NCBI GenBank assembly: GCA_937896885.1
Contig: CALBNX010000038.1
Span: 1-24,713, forward strand
Source of the DNA: an uncultured Clostridia bacterium
Lineage (GTDB): Bacteria > Bacillota > Clostridia > Oscillospirales > Acutalibacteraceae
Direction of reading: 5' to 3'
Length of the DNA stretch: 24,713 nucleotides
Positions 13,833 through 23,103 of the stretch are shown one piece after another. The translations under genes and the position numbers were made by a program. Every line of letters begins with the position of its first letter. The stretch's first letter is position 1. The notes under the pieces are model-generated. The model saw only the letters and a list, made by a program, of their open reading frames with translations. It was not told where the DNA came from and made no database searches.

Positions 13833-15068
13833 TTAACTGTTTTCAAGTATCTCCTTCAAAGCATTTTTAAAATCATCAAAATACAGACTCTCTTTTCTTA
13901 TTGCATCTAGAATCATGCTTGTATCAGGATTATCAAAGAATTCATTTGCTGCGTTTTTAATACGGGCAAGTCCTTCACTTGTATCAAGCTCATCAATAAA
14001 AAAATAATGATTTTTCAAATTTAATCTATCAAGCAAGTCCTTAAGTTTGGAAGCCTGTCCAAAATCATTTACACGCCAATCATCAATTGAAATGGTCGGA
14101 GTTCCGTTTTTTAAAGAAAAAATTGTACCGTGGAAGAAACGGGTAAAGGTAAGTTTAAAGAAAGAGAAAATAACCGCCCACTCAAAAGGAGTCAAGTCAG
14201 CTAAATAAGCATCCGCATATCTATTTTGATAATATACAGCAACAACCTGATATTTATTGCCAAAAATATCTCTTACCAATTTGCCCATACGGTCACCGCC
14301 CATTATACCAATTATGGGCTTATCAGGGTCAATTCCCGCATCTGTCAATTTTTTCTTTGCACTTTCTTTTGAAAATATTGAATCCTGCTCTAAATTCAAA
14401 AATATTGTAGGGTCGCAATTATGGTGAACAGTCTTTTCGGCAGCAAGAGAATTTACTAAACCTTTCGTTGCCTCATCACGAACACCGATATATTCAAAGC
14501 CCCCAAAGACATTTTTCATATATTCGGCTTCAAATTCTGAAAGCTTTGCCCGAACAACGCGGCCGGAACAAGCAGCGTAGCTCATTTTTCGGGCATTGAC
14601 CTTGTCGGTAACAAAATAAGCACTTGGAAAAGAAAATACAATGTTTTCCCAAACAGCATCACTACCAACAATTATAATATCATAATCATCTTTAATATCA
14701 TCGAAAAACGCTTCATAATCATCTGTTCTCCACTTTTTTCTACTGAGAGAAAGATTGTTCTGCGACTTTTCAAACGCTTTATATTGCTTTTTCTTTTTGG
14801 ACAACAATGTCGGCATTAAAAGAAACTTAATAACATTTTTCAATGCCATTTTAAGTGACTGTTTATTATATTGACTACCAAATATAAAGTTGGAAACAGT
14901 AGGTTTATACTTGTCAATCTCGTACTGAGGACAGTAATCAATCACCTCAATATCTGCTTCAGGAAAAGCCTTCGCAAGATTTTGAGATAATGAGTAGCAT
15001 TGTAAAAAGGCTCCATAATTAATACTTTTGTGAAAAGTAAGTATTCCGATTTTCACACGATTATTCAT
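13833..15068 (-). CDS. Polysaccharide pyruvyl transferase family protein
   Basis: A 411-residue cytoplasmic protein of the CsaB/WcaK-like family, which transfers pyruvate from phosphoenolpyruvate to a sugar as a ketal. The N-terminus KIGILTFHKSINYGAFLQCYSL (6-27) is the family signature, with a YDIIIVGSDAVWE block (about 133-145) and the late SFFKLTFTRFFHGTIFSLKNGTPTISI segment containing the conserved His (about 305-331). The target sugar cannot be read from sequence. It starts 3 bases after the stop of the preceding glycosyltransferase, with SD AAAGGAG. A pyruvate ketal would add negative charge to the polymer. Confidence 0.88.
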   Translation of the reverse strand: MNNRVKIGILTFHKSINYGAFLQCYSLSQNLAKAFPEADIEVIDYCPQYEIDKYKPTVSNFIFGSQYNKQSLKMALKNVIKFLLMPTLLSKKKKQYKAFEKSQNNLSLSRKKWRTDDYEAFFDDIKDDYDIIIVGSDAVWENIVFSFPSAYFVTDKVNARKMSYAACSGRVVRAKLSEFEAEYMKNVFGGFEYIGVRDEATKGLVNSLAAEKTVHHNCDPTIFLNLEQDSIFSKESAKKKLTDAGIDPDKPIIGIMGGDRMGKLVRDIFGNKYQVVAVYYQNRYADAYLADLTPFEWAVIFSFFKLTFTRFFHGTIFSLKNGTPTISIDDWRVNDFGQASKLKDLLDRLNLKNHYFFIDELDTSEGLARIKNAANEFFDNPDTSMILDAIRKESLYFDDFKNALKEILENS

Positions 15069-15071
15069 CTT

Positions 15072-16265
15072 TTACTCCTTTTCATTATACTGTACGCACG
15101 ACTCCAGCAACTCTTCAGAAACAACATTGTAGATAAAAGCGCTAAGAGGTTCTCGGGATGGAACTCCATTGTTTTTATATTCATCCAGCATCTTTGAAAT
15201 CTTTTCTTCGGTATTTTCACAGAATGTATATCGGTTGAAGTGTTCAAAGCATTTTTTCACTTCTGCACCTGCTTCACCATCACATAAAAGCAATACTTCA
15301 CGATTAGTGCCTGCATCACGATATATTTTAGCAGGAATCTGTGCACCACGATTATTTGTTAAATCAACAATCACATTACACTCATCATAATATGCTTTCA
15401 ACTGAGAAGCAGAAATTCTTGGAATAACCTTTATGTTCTCCGTAGATTCAAGAACAAGGTCCGAATCACCAACAATATATAACAATACATCCTTATTTTT
15501 CTTTACAGCCTCATATAAGGGTACAATATCCCTGACGGAAGAATTATAGCTTCCAAAATATCCCATAACAACACGGTTATTATCCTTATTGCTTTCATAT
15601 ATAACTTCTTCACATGGTGTAGGGCTATATACCATTTTCTTTGCATATGAAGGAAAAAACTCCTGTTGTTCATTTAATGTAAGTGGTGATACATAAGCAA
15701 TTCTGTCACAGGGCAAAAGCATTTGTGATTCTATGGCTTTTCTGATAAATTTCGGAGTCAATGTATCTCGCGCTATATCCAATGTAAGCGGGTCACCCCA
15801 ATATTGAATATAATATGGTTTATAGTCAAAAGATTTATATAATTTTGTCAAAAAAAGATGAGATGTTTTGGGGTCGGAAGTGGAAATCACCACATCGAAA
15901 TTAAGGTTATCACTACGAAGTTTATTTATAATAGTATCACAATACCTCAAATTAACAATACTCTTCCCAAATAAGTCAAATTTTCTATATAAAGAAGAAA
16001 GCAAGCGCACAATTTTATTTGTGTTATCTTGTGAAGACGTACTGTTTTCACTTTTCACAACAAGCTCACCATAACGGATATGATGCAACCTCTCCATGTC
16101 AAAAGTGTAATCATCACAATAATAAATGTGGTTTTGATTGCTTTCGGGACTAATCAGCCATACCTCGTGGTCGTTTTCTATCATACCCTTGCAAAGCAAC
16201 TGTACACATAGATTAGACGAAATATTGTACTCCTCAGGAATACAATTTACAACTGCAATTTTCAT
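15072..16265 (-). CDS. GT-B-fold glycosyltransferase
   Basis: A 397-residue predicted cytoplasmic glycosyltransferase. The N-terminal half (MKIAVVNCIPEEYNISSNLCVQLLCKGMIENDHEVWLISPES) resembles the acceptor domain of GT4-like enzymes: Rossmann-type start, then a helix and HEV strand. The C-terminal half has VMGYFGSYNSSVRDIVPLYEAV and LLYIVGDSD, as in the nucleotide-sugar domain, followed by ISASQLKAYYDECNVIVDL. The canonical E-x7-E of GT4 is not obvious; IPAKIYRDAGTNREVLLL occupies its place, so the exact family is uncertain. Donor and acceptor are unknown. One of three glycosyltransferases in the operon. Confidence 0.78.
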   Translation of the reverse strand: MKIAVVNCIPEEYNISSNLCVQLLCKGMIENDHEVWLISPESNQNHIYYCDDYTFDMERLHHIRYGELVVKSENSTSSQDNTNKIVRLLSSLYRKFDLFGKSIVNLRYCDTIINKLRSDNLNFDVVISTSDPKTSHLFLTKLYKSFDYKPYYIQYWGDPLTLDIARDTLTPKFIRKAIESQMLLPCDRIAYVSPLTLNEQQEFFPSYAKKMVYSPTPCEEVIYESNKDNNRVVMGYFGSYNSSVRDIVPLYEAVKKNKDVLLYIVGDSDLVLESTENIKVIPRISASQLKAYYDECNVIVDLTNNRGAQIPAKIYRDAGTNREVLLLCDGEAGAEVKKCFEHFNRYTFCENTEEKISKMLDEYKNNGVPSREPLSAFIYNVVSEELLESCVQYNEKE

Positions 16266-16291
16266 CCTTGCCCTTCTTTCAAAAAATACAT

Positions 16292-17497
16292 TTAGGTTTC
16301 AAAAGCATATAATCTTCTGTCATACTCACTTTTTTCCTCCATCACGCGCCTACAGATTGAATATAGGTTACCAAGGAAGAAGAATACTGGAATAGACACA
16401 AACGAATAAAGGAATATGTGGCTGAGCATTGAGAACACAAATATCATAAACAATGTACTCCAAACCAACGGAGCATATTTAGATTTTCTAACCTTCTTAC
16501 TCAATAAGCTTTGACAAAGCACAAGTAACGCTATGCTTATGAGAGCAACACCAAACACACCGTAATCATACAAGATTTCAAGGAACTCATTATGAGCACT
16601 TACACCAATAGTCGCATTTACAGCATCTATTCCGCCATTACCGAAAAACTTTTCTACAAAGTTAGATTTTGAAAATGCGCTAATGACAGAATTCCATATT
16701 TCAATACGGCCATTTCCACCTGTTTCTTCAGCAACATCCAACCTTTGAATAATATATCCGCCTGTATATGCGTTTACTATTCCTGCGACAGTAAACAGTA
16801 ACAATAAAATCAACAGGAATACAAATTTGTTCTTCAGCTTCTTATTTGCAAAGTATTTTTTGTATAAGAAGATTCCAACTCCACCAACAACCGCCAAAAG
16901 CGTTGTTCTCTTAAATGAGAAAACCGACAGGGCAAGCCATAATGCAAACATTAGAATAGTACTGTATCTGCCTGCATTTTTATTTTTTTGCTTCATACCA
17001 TAAGGTACAAGCAACAATGGGAGACCGTAATATATGATGTAGTTAACACCAATAATATTAGTTCTTGCGGGCGGTGAGCCTGTATAGTTCAGATACATAG
17101 CATAAGTCGATGTTACAACAATTAAGAAAAAGAATAAAAGGCGGATTTTCTTAAAATGCACATTGCTATACCAGTCAGATACTATTCTGCCAAAAACAAA
17201 CGCAAACGGCCAACAAATACTTACTAATGAATCAACAACACCCACACCATTAATAAGATTTATAAGCAAGATATATGCTCCACACAACATAAACAGAATG
17301 TCTATATGTTTTATTTTGGATAACCCAATCAAACTAGTTATCATTACAGCAAAAAGAATCACAAATGAAACACGATATATTGCAACCGCAGGTATATTCA
17401 CATTAGGAATAAACCTGATAATCTGGTTAAGCGCCATAATACCTGAAAACACGAGATATATTAAATATCTGTACTTCCCTCTTTTTTTGCTTTTCAT
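16292..17497 (-). CDS. wzy: O-antigen polymerase/ligase-like membrane protein (Wzy)
   Basis: A 401-residue protein with roughly ten to twelve hydrophobic segments and one larger polar extracytoplasmic loop (about residues 255-310) that carries VSAHNEFLEILYDYGVFGVALI. The H-N-x-[FL]-L-x-x-L-x-x-x-G-x-x-G pattern is the Wzy_C/O-antigen ligase hallmark. It should polymerise the lipid-linked repeat units after Wzx flips them. The SD (AAAGGAG) is 12 bases from the ATG, rather far, which may keep expression low. It lies between two glycosyltransferase genes. Symbol assigned by role and context. Confidence 0.87.
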   Translation of the reverse strand: MKSKKRGKYRYLIYLVFSGIMALNQIIRFIPNVNIPAVAIYRVSFVILFAVMITSLIGLSKIKHIDILFMLCGAYILLINLINGVGVVDSLVSICWPFAFVFGRIVSDWYSNVHFKKIRLLFFFLIVVTSTYAMYLNYTGSPPARTNIIGVNYIIYYGLPLLLVPYGMKQKNKNAGRYSTILMFALWLALSVFSFKRTTLLAVVGGVGIFLYKKYFANKKLKNKFVFLLILLLLFTVAGIVNAYTGGYIIQRLDVAEETGGNGRIEIWNSVISAFSKSNFVEKFFGNGGIDAVNATIGVSAHNEFLEILYDYGVFGVALISIALLVLCQSLLSKKVRKSKYAPLVWSTLFMIFVFSMLSHIFLYSFVSIPVFFFLGNLYSICRRVMEEKSEYDRRLYAFET

Positions 17498-17549
17498 GTT
17501 GTGTTCTCTCTCCTTTCCTGTTCATATCATTTAATATCAAGTTCATGTA

Positions 17550-18722
17550 TTACAAATTATTTATAAATTCACTAAAAATATTTGTAAATCTTTCCGCGCA
17601 GAAATCACGACTTTCATAACAGCATTGTTTCATTCTAGACAGCTTTTCTTCATCAATTTCACAGATTTCAGCCAGCTGATTCGCTAATCTTTTCTCATCG
17701 GTGGCATCAACAAAAAAGCCTGTTTTCCCTTGTATAATATATTTACTCAAGTCACTTGTGTCAGTTGTAATTACAGGTGTTCCCATTGAAAGACTTTCAA
17801 CAACCTTAGTTGGAAATCCCGCCATTGTGGCTCTGTTTTTATCTCTTATCAATATTACAAAATCTGCATTTCTCACAGCTTTTTGGACTTCATCCATAGG
17901 CTTATTACCATAAAAACAAATTGTATCTTTATTCTTATCAAGAACAGTTTTATGATTTGGATACGCAGTTAAATACTGATCCTCAGTTATTCCGTATATA
18001 TCCAGAACTGGCTTAACCGAGGTTTTATCAAGTGAGCCGATTGCCTTAACCACCAAATCAAGTCTATCCTTCACCTCATCAGCTTTTTTCACCATTCTTC
18101 CTAATCTGAATGGTATTCCAGCATATACTATACGAATCTTATTATTTGTTCCTTCGTTTTTCAGATAATCCCCTACGAGTGGAGGCACAATTAAAGTTTT
18201 ACAACCGGCTTCGGTATAATAATCTGATAAATAAGAGCTGATTGCAATAACCCCATTACTTTTTTTATTGTAAATGGCTTTTTCAAAATATGTATCTGTT
18301 GTCTTAATAAAATTAAAAAACGGATTGTTAGATGCCGAAGAAAGCCAATCTACTACATCAGCAATCAGCTTAATACCTTTTTCCTTACAGAGAGACACAA
18401 TTTTTTTATCAAACAGACAAAGTCCCGGTGAGCCATAACGAATAACAAACTGTGGCGTGCCTTCTATTTTCATAATGTTGACAACATAATCTACAAATGC
18501 CTTTGTATTAATCAAGCTTATCCTAGGGAAGGAATAATAAACAATATTTTTTCCATATTGAATTGGATATTCATCTGTATTGAGCAGTTTACTTTTACCA
18601 ATCAGGACGACACGATATCCCAGTTTTACAAGAATTAACGCAACTCCATAGACGCGCTTTCCCGCTGCATTTGCATCTGGTTTATCAAAATTTCCAACAT
18701 AGAAAACTAATTTTTTGTTCAT
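17550..18722 (-). CDS. Glycosyltransferase family 4
   Basis: A 390-residue GT-B enzyme. The N-terminal domain begins KKLVFYVGNFDKPDANAAGKRVYGVALILVKLGYRVVLIG, and the C-terminal Glycos_transf_1 domain contains ADFVILIRDKNRATMAGFPTKVVESLSMGTPVITTDTSD, in which FPTKVVESLSMGTPVI corresponds to the donor-binding motif. The ATG at 18722 is preferred: GGAG is 7 bases upstream, whereas the ATG two codons earlier (18728) is one base from it. Cytoplasmic face, transferring a sugar to the growing undecaprenyl-linked repeat unit; donor unknown. Confidence 0.88.
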   Translation of the reverse strand: MNKKLVFYVGNFDKPDANAAGKRVYGVALILVKLGYRVVLIGKSKLLNTDEYPIQYGKNIVYYSFPRISLINTKAFVDYVVNIMKIEGTPQFVIRYGSPGLCLFDKKIVSLCKEKGIKLIADVVDWLSSASNNPFFNFIKTTDTYFEKAIYNKKSNGVIAISSYLSDYYTEAGCKTLIVPPLVGDYLKNEGTNNKIRIVYAGIPFRLGRMVKKADEVKDRLDLVVKAIGSLDKTSVKPVLDIYGITEDQYLTAYPNHKTVLDKNKDTICFYGNKPMDEVQKAVRNADFVILIRDKNRATMAGFPTKVVESLSMGTPVITTDTSDLSKYIIQGKTGFFVDATDEKRLANQLAEICEIDEEKLSRMKQCCYESRDFCAERFTNIFSEFINNL

Positions 18723-18742
18723 TTCCATTCTCCATAATCCAA

Positions 18743-19822
18743 TTACTCAGATATATATTGTTTCACGAGTCGGTTATACTTTTTAACATTGCTTCTACTT
18801 CCCGCAATCATTTTTACACTTTCTAAATTCATTCTTTTCAAATACCATTTCAAATCACGTGCTTGTTTCCTCTGATTCAGATATGCAGAAAGTTCTGCAC
18901 TACGCTTCTCAACAAATTCCTCTTTTGGAGTGATGAGAAACTCAGACCAGTCGGCAATTTTTTCAATAATTTTATCGTCGATTTTATATGTAGTACCCTC
19001 AAATGTAAATGGTATTATTTCGTAATTTGCAATTGTATTATTCTCGAAATCAATCAATAAAATAAATGATTCTTGATTATCTTTCGAAAGCCTCACCAAT
19101 GGCTTATCGGACTTACTGGTATAAACATCATCAAAGCAAAAATTCCCCAAGCTATACGAAATAAGACAATCTTCAATTTTTTCAATGCCTTGTATAACAT
19201 GTGGATGATGACCATGAATAAATAATTTTCGACCTCTGCAAAGTTTCCTTGCAAGTTCCACATGGTCATAATTGGGGTAATGAACATGTTCCTGTCCCCA
19301 ATGCATTGACAAAACAGGAAAACACCCTGTATTTTCAAGTTCCGAAAGCTCTTTTTCTATAGATATTGGGTCAAGCTCATTAACTGCAAGCTCATTATCA
19401 TCGAAACCTTTTCCGTTAGTAGAGTAGCAGCAATATCCCATTAATGCAATGTGATTGTTGTCGTACTTTATATATGCTTTTTTCTTGTTGACGCCATACC
19501 ATTCAATCCCATTTTCATCTAAAACACGAATTGTATCCTGCAAACCCTTTAGACGATAATCAAAGGTATGATTATTTGCTAACGAAACATGGGTTATACC
19601 TAAGTGTTTCAGTATTTCAACGCCCTTGACGGAACTTTTAAGGTATGCAGATTTTCCGCCAACTATTTTAGTTTCTTCCGTCATTGGACATTCCAAATTT
19701 GCCAAAACATAATCACATTTATCAAGATACTGTTTTATAGGCTCAAAAACTAAATCATATTGTTCATTTTCTGCTGAAAATCTGCCAAATAATGCAACAT
19801 CGCCCAAAAATGCTATTTTCAT
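18743..19822 (-). CDS. CapA-family (PGA_cap) metallophosphatase-like protein
   Basis: A 359-residue protein with a calcineurin-like fold of the CapA/PgsA poly-gamma-glutamate capsule family. Metal-site motifs are complete: GDVALFGR with Asp8, ANLECP (41-46), LANNHTFDY (81-89), MHWGQEH (about 173-179) and GHHPHVIQGIE (about 203-213), followed by SYSLGNFCFDD. Unlike B. subtilis CapA it has no N-terminal membrane anchor or signal peptide, so it should be cytoplasmic. The biochemical role of CapA proteins remains unsettled. Here it is directly downstream of a TupA-like amidoligase and upstream of a glycosyltransferase, which suggests a part in making or attaching a peptide/amide substituent on the polysaccharide. 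Confidence 0.9.
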   Translation of the reverse strand: MKIAFLGDVALFGRFSAENEQYDLVFEPIKQYLDKCDYVLANLECPMTEETKIVGGKSAYLKSSVKGVEILKHLGITHVSLANNHTFDYRLKGLQDTIRVLDENGIEWYGVNKKKAYIKYDNNHIALMGYCCYSTNGKGFDDNELAVNELDPISIEKELSELENTGCFPVLSMHWGQEHVHYPNYDHVELARKLCRGRKLFIHGHHPHVIQGIEKIEDCLISYSLGNFCFDDVYTSKSDKPLVRLSKDNQESFILLIDFENNTIANYEIIPFTFEGTTYKIDDKIIEKIADWSEFLITPKEEFVEKRSAELSAYLNQRKQARDLKWYLKRMNLESVKMIAGSRSNVKKYNRLVKQYISE

Positions 19823-19848
19823 ATTATCTCTCCGTTACAGATATTCGT

Positions 19849-20730
19849 TTAATTTAAATCAAGCAAATCTCCAAGCTTCAATTCCCATTCATCAGGGTGC
19901 ATAGGCCAGAAACCGCCCGCATGAAAGAATGTGTATTCACCGAAATAGATTTCACCATTAATTTCATACAAATCAAGACGGCAGAATTTCATATTCTGAG
20001 TCAGTTTTGATGCAATTTCTTTCATTTCTTCGAATTTTTCAGGTTTTGGGATAGGATTGTCAGAATTAGGATGAATGTTTTCAATATCGAGATGATTAAA
20101 ATCCATATCGTAAAAGTCGAAACGACAATCATCGCTTCTGTCCGTTGCAATAAACATCAGTTCAGGTTTGCCGTCAAAACAGAAAAACTTATAATCGTTA
20201 ATATCGCTTTCACCCTCAGGAATCATAAGCTTTTCGGCTATAATCTTTGGCCGGACATTTTTATATGGATATTCCCTGCCCATGTTATACGGGTTGATTA
20301 TCAATCTTCCTTCATAGAACTTTTCCAATTCCTTATGGTTGATTTTACTTTTATCCTTAACTATAGTTACGCTGGCAGAATCGTGATTGCATTTAAGCAC
20401 AAATCCCTCAGGCAGGCTATCAAAATCAATATCTGAATAATGCTCCCATGCACCATATAATGGAAAGAACATATCTCTGCCCATTATATTATTCACATGT
20501 TCTCTTACCTTAATTTTGTCAACCAAATCAGTGTATTCAGGATGAATATCATTAATCTTTAACCAATTCAACTTGTCACAAAAAGTAACAGGATTGTCAA
20601 GATTTAGTTTTTTCCCTGTTTTTATATAGTACACCATTTTCAAAAATGGCTTTGTAGGTATTAATGCTAATTTATTTATTATTTTAAGGCGAGTTTCCCT
20701 ATCAGTAATTATCTTTTTGTAATCAATCAT
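19849..20730 (-). CDS. TupA-like ATP-grasp amidoligase
   Basis: A 293-residue member of the ATP-grasp fold amidoligase (TupA-like) family. The conserved opener NLDNPVTFCDKLNWLK (43-58) is followed by LVDKIKVREHV (69-79), GFVLKCNHDSASVTIVKDKSK (109-129), YKNVRPKIIAEK (156-167), DYKFFCFDGKP (179-189), and the metal site FCRLDLYEINGEIYFGEYTFF with Arg251, Asp253 and Glu265. TupA of alkaliphilic bacilli takes part in teichuronopeptide synthesis, so this enzyme probably makes an amide bond between an amino acid and a uronic-acid carboxyl. Its ATG overlaps the wbpP stop (TAATG), so the two are translationally coupled. Substrate unproven. Confidence 0.87.
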   Translation of the reverse strand: MIDYKKIITDRETRLKIINKLALIPTKPFLKMVYYIKTGKKLNLDNPVTFCDKLNWLKINDIHPEYTDLVDKIKVREHVNNIMGRDMFFPLYGAWEHYSDIDFDSLPEGFVLKCNHDSASVTIVKDKSKINHKELEKFYEGRLIINPYNMGREYPYKNVRPKIIAEKLMIPEGESDINDYKFFCFDGKPELMFIATDRSDDCRFDFYDMDFNHLDIENIHPNSDNPIPKPEKFEEMKEIASKLTQNMKFCRLDLYEINGEIYFGEYTFFHAGGFWPMHPDEWELKLGDLLDLN

Positions 20731-21704
20731 TACAAATTCTCCTTATACCACTCGATAGCGAGTTTGATTCCGTCTTGGAAACTATAATCTGGGTCATAAC
20801 CCAAAAGACGTTTTGCTTTTGAAATATCAGCATTACTATGTTTAATATCACCTTTACGGTCTGGGCCAAAGTTTGGCTCAATATCAACACCCAAAGCCTT
20901 TGTAAGACCATAATAAATATCAATCAAGTATTCTCTGCCACCATAAGCAATATTATATGCCTCACCTGCTGCCTCACTTGATGCAACACAAGCTTTAAGA
21001 TTTGCTTCAATAACATTTTCAATATAAGTAAAATCACGACTCTGTTTACCATCGCCGTTAATTGTTGGTGTTTCGCCATTAAGAAGTTGTTTTAAGAACT
21101 TTGGGATAACTGCTGCATAAGCACCATACGGGTCCTGACGACGACCGAACACATTGAAATAACGCATACCATAAGTGTCAAGACCATAATGCATTGTGTA
21201 CATCTTAGCCCATTCCTCGTCGCATCTCTTAGTAACTGCATAAGGTGAAAGAAGGTTACCTTCTCTACCCTCTGTTTTTGGAAGGTTTGGTTCATCACCA
21301 TAAACTGATGAACTTGAAGCATAGACAAATTTCTTAACACCGCACTGACGAGCAGCTTCAAGCATATTGAGAGTACCTTCAATATTATTCTTGCAATAGA
21401 ATAAAGGCATCTCAATTGAACGAGGAACACTACCCCATGCAGCCTGATTAAGAACGTAGTCAACGCCATCACAAGCTTTTATACAAGTATCAAGGTCTTT
21501 AATATCGCCCTTAATGAACTCATAGTTAGGATTATCAAGGAATATATCAACATTCTTCTGTTTACCTGTTGATAAGTCGTCCAAACCACGAACTCTATAA
21601 CCCATATCAAGAATTGCTTCACAGAGATTTGAACCAATAAAACCTGCACAACCTGTTACTAAGAACAATGAATTCTCAGGAAATTTTAAATCTTTATATC
21701 CCAT
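20730..21704 (-). CDS. UDP-GlcNAc 4-epimerase, WbpP/TviC type
   Basis: A 324-residue extended SDR. The NAD-binding TGCAGFIGSNL motif is near residue 15, SSSSVYGDE carries the catalytic Ser region, and SPYAVTK gives the Tyr-x3-Lys pair near residue 150. GMRYFNVFGRRQDP and SRDFTYIENV are strongly WbpP/TviC-like. Such enzymes convert UDP-GlcNAc to UDP-GalNAc and act with a TviB/WbpO dehydrogenase, which is encoded just upstream here. The ATG at 21704 has AGG 8 bases upstream; an in-frame GTG three codons earlier overlaps that SD. Alternative: a UDP-glucuronate 4-epimerase-like enzyme, less likely from the motifs. Confidence 0.87.
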   Translation of the reverse strand: MGYKDLKFPENSLFLVTGCAGFIGSNLCEAILDMGYRVRGLDDLSTGKQKNVDIFLDNPNYEFIKGDIKDLDTCIKACDGVDYVLNQAAWGSVPRSIEMPLFYCKNNIEGTLNMLEAARQCGVKKFVYASSSSVYGDEPNLPKTEGREGNLLSPYAVTKRCDEEWAKMYTMHYGLDTYGMRYFNVFGRRQDPYGAYAAVIPKFLKQLLNGETPTINGDGKQSRDFTYIENVIEANLKACVASSEAAGEAYNIAYGGREYLIDIYYGLTKALGVDIEPNFGPDRKGDIKHSNADISKAKRLLGYDPDYSFQDGIKLAIEWYKENL

Positions 21705-21735
21705 AATTAGCACCTACAAATAAATTAATTAGAAA

Positions 21736-23046
21736 TTATAATCTCCAGTATGAATAGCCTGCATCTTCATATTCTTTTCTGTTAAGCAAGCCCTTAATGT
21801 CAAGAAGAACCTTCTTGCCTTCGCCGAAGAATTTATCCATATCTGCCATTGCAAGTAATCTAAAGCTATCATGTGCAACCGCAAGGATAACTGCGTCCAT
21901 ATCCTTAATTGTATTCATATCAACAAATTCAATATTATAAAGGTGTTTTGCTTCTTCAACATCAGCATTTGGGTCAGCTACAATAGGAGTAATACCATAC
22001 TCTTTAAGCTCATTAACGATATCTATAATTCTTGTATTTCTTGTATCTGGGCAATTTTCTTTGAATGTGAAGCCAAGAATAGCAACTTTTGCATTCTTAA
22101 CTGCTTTGTCAGCAGCAATAAGGTTCTTAACTACATTTTCAGCAACATATTTACCCATATCATCATTGATACGGCGACCTGCAAGGATAACTTGACTATG
22201 GTAACCCATCATTTCTGCTTTATATGTAAGATAGTATGGGTCAACACCGATACAGTGACCACCAACAAGCCCTGGGAAGAACTTAAGGAAGTTCCACTTT
22301 GTACCTGCTGCCTCAAGAACTGACTTTGTATCAATACCCATCTTGTTGAAGATGATTGAAAGTTCATTCATAAATGCAATATTAATATCGCGCTGGCTAT
22401 TTTCAATAACTTTTGCAGCCTCAGCAACCTTAATGCAACTTGCTCTATGAACACCTGCTTCAACAACAAGTTCATATACCTTTGCAATTTCTTCAAGAGA
22501 CTCTTCGTCCATACCTGAAACGATTTTAACAATTGTTTCAAGTCTGTGCACTTTATCACCTGGGTTAATACGCTCTGGTGAATAACCGATTTTAAAGTCA
22601 ACGCCACATTTAAGTCCTGATTCTTTTTCAAGAATTGGGATACATACATCTTCAGTAACACCAGGATAAACTGTTGATTCATAAACAACGATTGAACCCT
22701 TTATAAGGTTTCTACCAACGATTTTTGACGCACCTTCAACTGGTGTCAAATCAGGTGTATGGTCATCATTAACAGGTGTTGGAACTGCAACAATGTGGAA
22801 TTTTGCTTCGCGAAGTTTGGTTTCGTCAGCTGTAAACTCAACTGTTGTATTAGCGATTACTTCGTTACCAACTTCGTTTGTTGGGTCAATACCGCTCTTA
22901 TAGAGTTCAATTTTCTTTTCGTTAAGGTCATAACCGATAACATTTACCTTTTTAGCAAATGCAACAGCAATTGGCATACCAACATAGCCAAGACCTACAA
23001 GTGAAATTTTTTCTTCTTTTGCTACAATTTTTTCATACAATCCCAT
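21736..23046 (-). CDS. UDP-N-acetylhexosamine 6-dehydrogenase, TviB/WbpO type
   Basis: A 436-residue nucleotide-sugar dehydrogenase of the UDP-glucose/GDP-mannose family. It contains the NAD-binding GLGYVGMP (18-25), AVPTPVNDDHTPDL (87-100), STVYPGVTED (124-133), the thiohemiacetal-forming Cys265 in PGLVGGHCIGVDPYYLTYKA, and the LGFTFKENCPDTRNT motif near residue 325. These motifs and the adjacent WbpP-type epimerase point to UDP-GalNAc (or UDP-GlcNAc) oxidised by two steps to the uronic acid. That gives the polymer its carboxylates, which the TupA-like ligase may amidate. WecC-type UDP-ManNAc dehydrogenase is a possible alternative because wecB is in the same operon. Confidence 0.9.
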   Translation of the reverse strand: MGLYEKIVAKEEKISLVGLGYVGMPIAVAFAKKVNVIGYDLNEKKIELYKSGIDPTNEVGNEVIANTTVEFTADETKLREAKFHIVAVPTPVNDDHTPDLTPVEGASKIVGRNLIKGSIVVYESTVYPGVTEDVCIPILEKESGLKCGVDFKIGYSPERINPGDKVHRLETIVKIVSGMDEESLEEIAKVYELVVEAGVHRASCIKVAEAAKVIENSQRDINIAFMNELSIIFNKMGIDTKSVLEAAGTKWNFLKFFPGLVGGHCIGVDPYYLTYKAEMMGYHSQVILAGRRINDDMGKYVAENVVKNLIAADKAVKNAKVAILGFTFKENCPDTRNTRIIDIVNELKEYGITPIVADPNADVEEAKHLYNIEFVDMNTIKDMDAVILAVAHDSFRLLAMADMDKFFGEGKKVLLDIKGLLNRKEYEDAGYSYWRL

Positions 23047-23103
23047 TTTAATTTTTCCTTGTCTTTTATTTTAAAAGTTGTTTAACACAAATAAGCAATA
23101 TGG

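Noticed and set aside
21871..22323. A plus-strand frame of 150 codons inside the TviB-type gene
   Set aside because: Cys/Asn/Ile-rich translation with no family resemblance, antisense to a conserved dehydrogenase.
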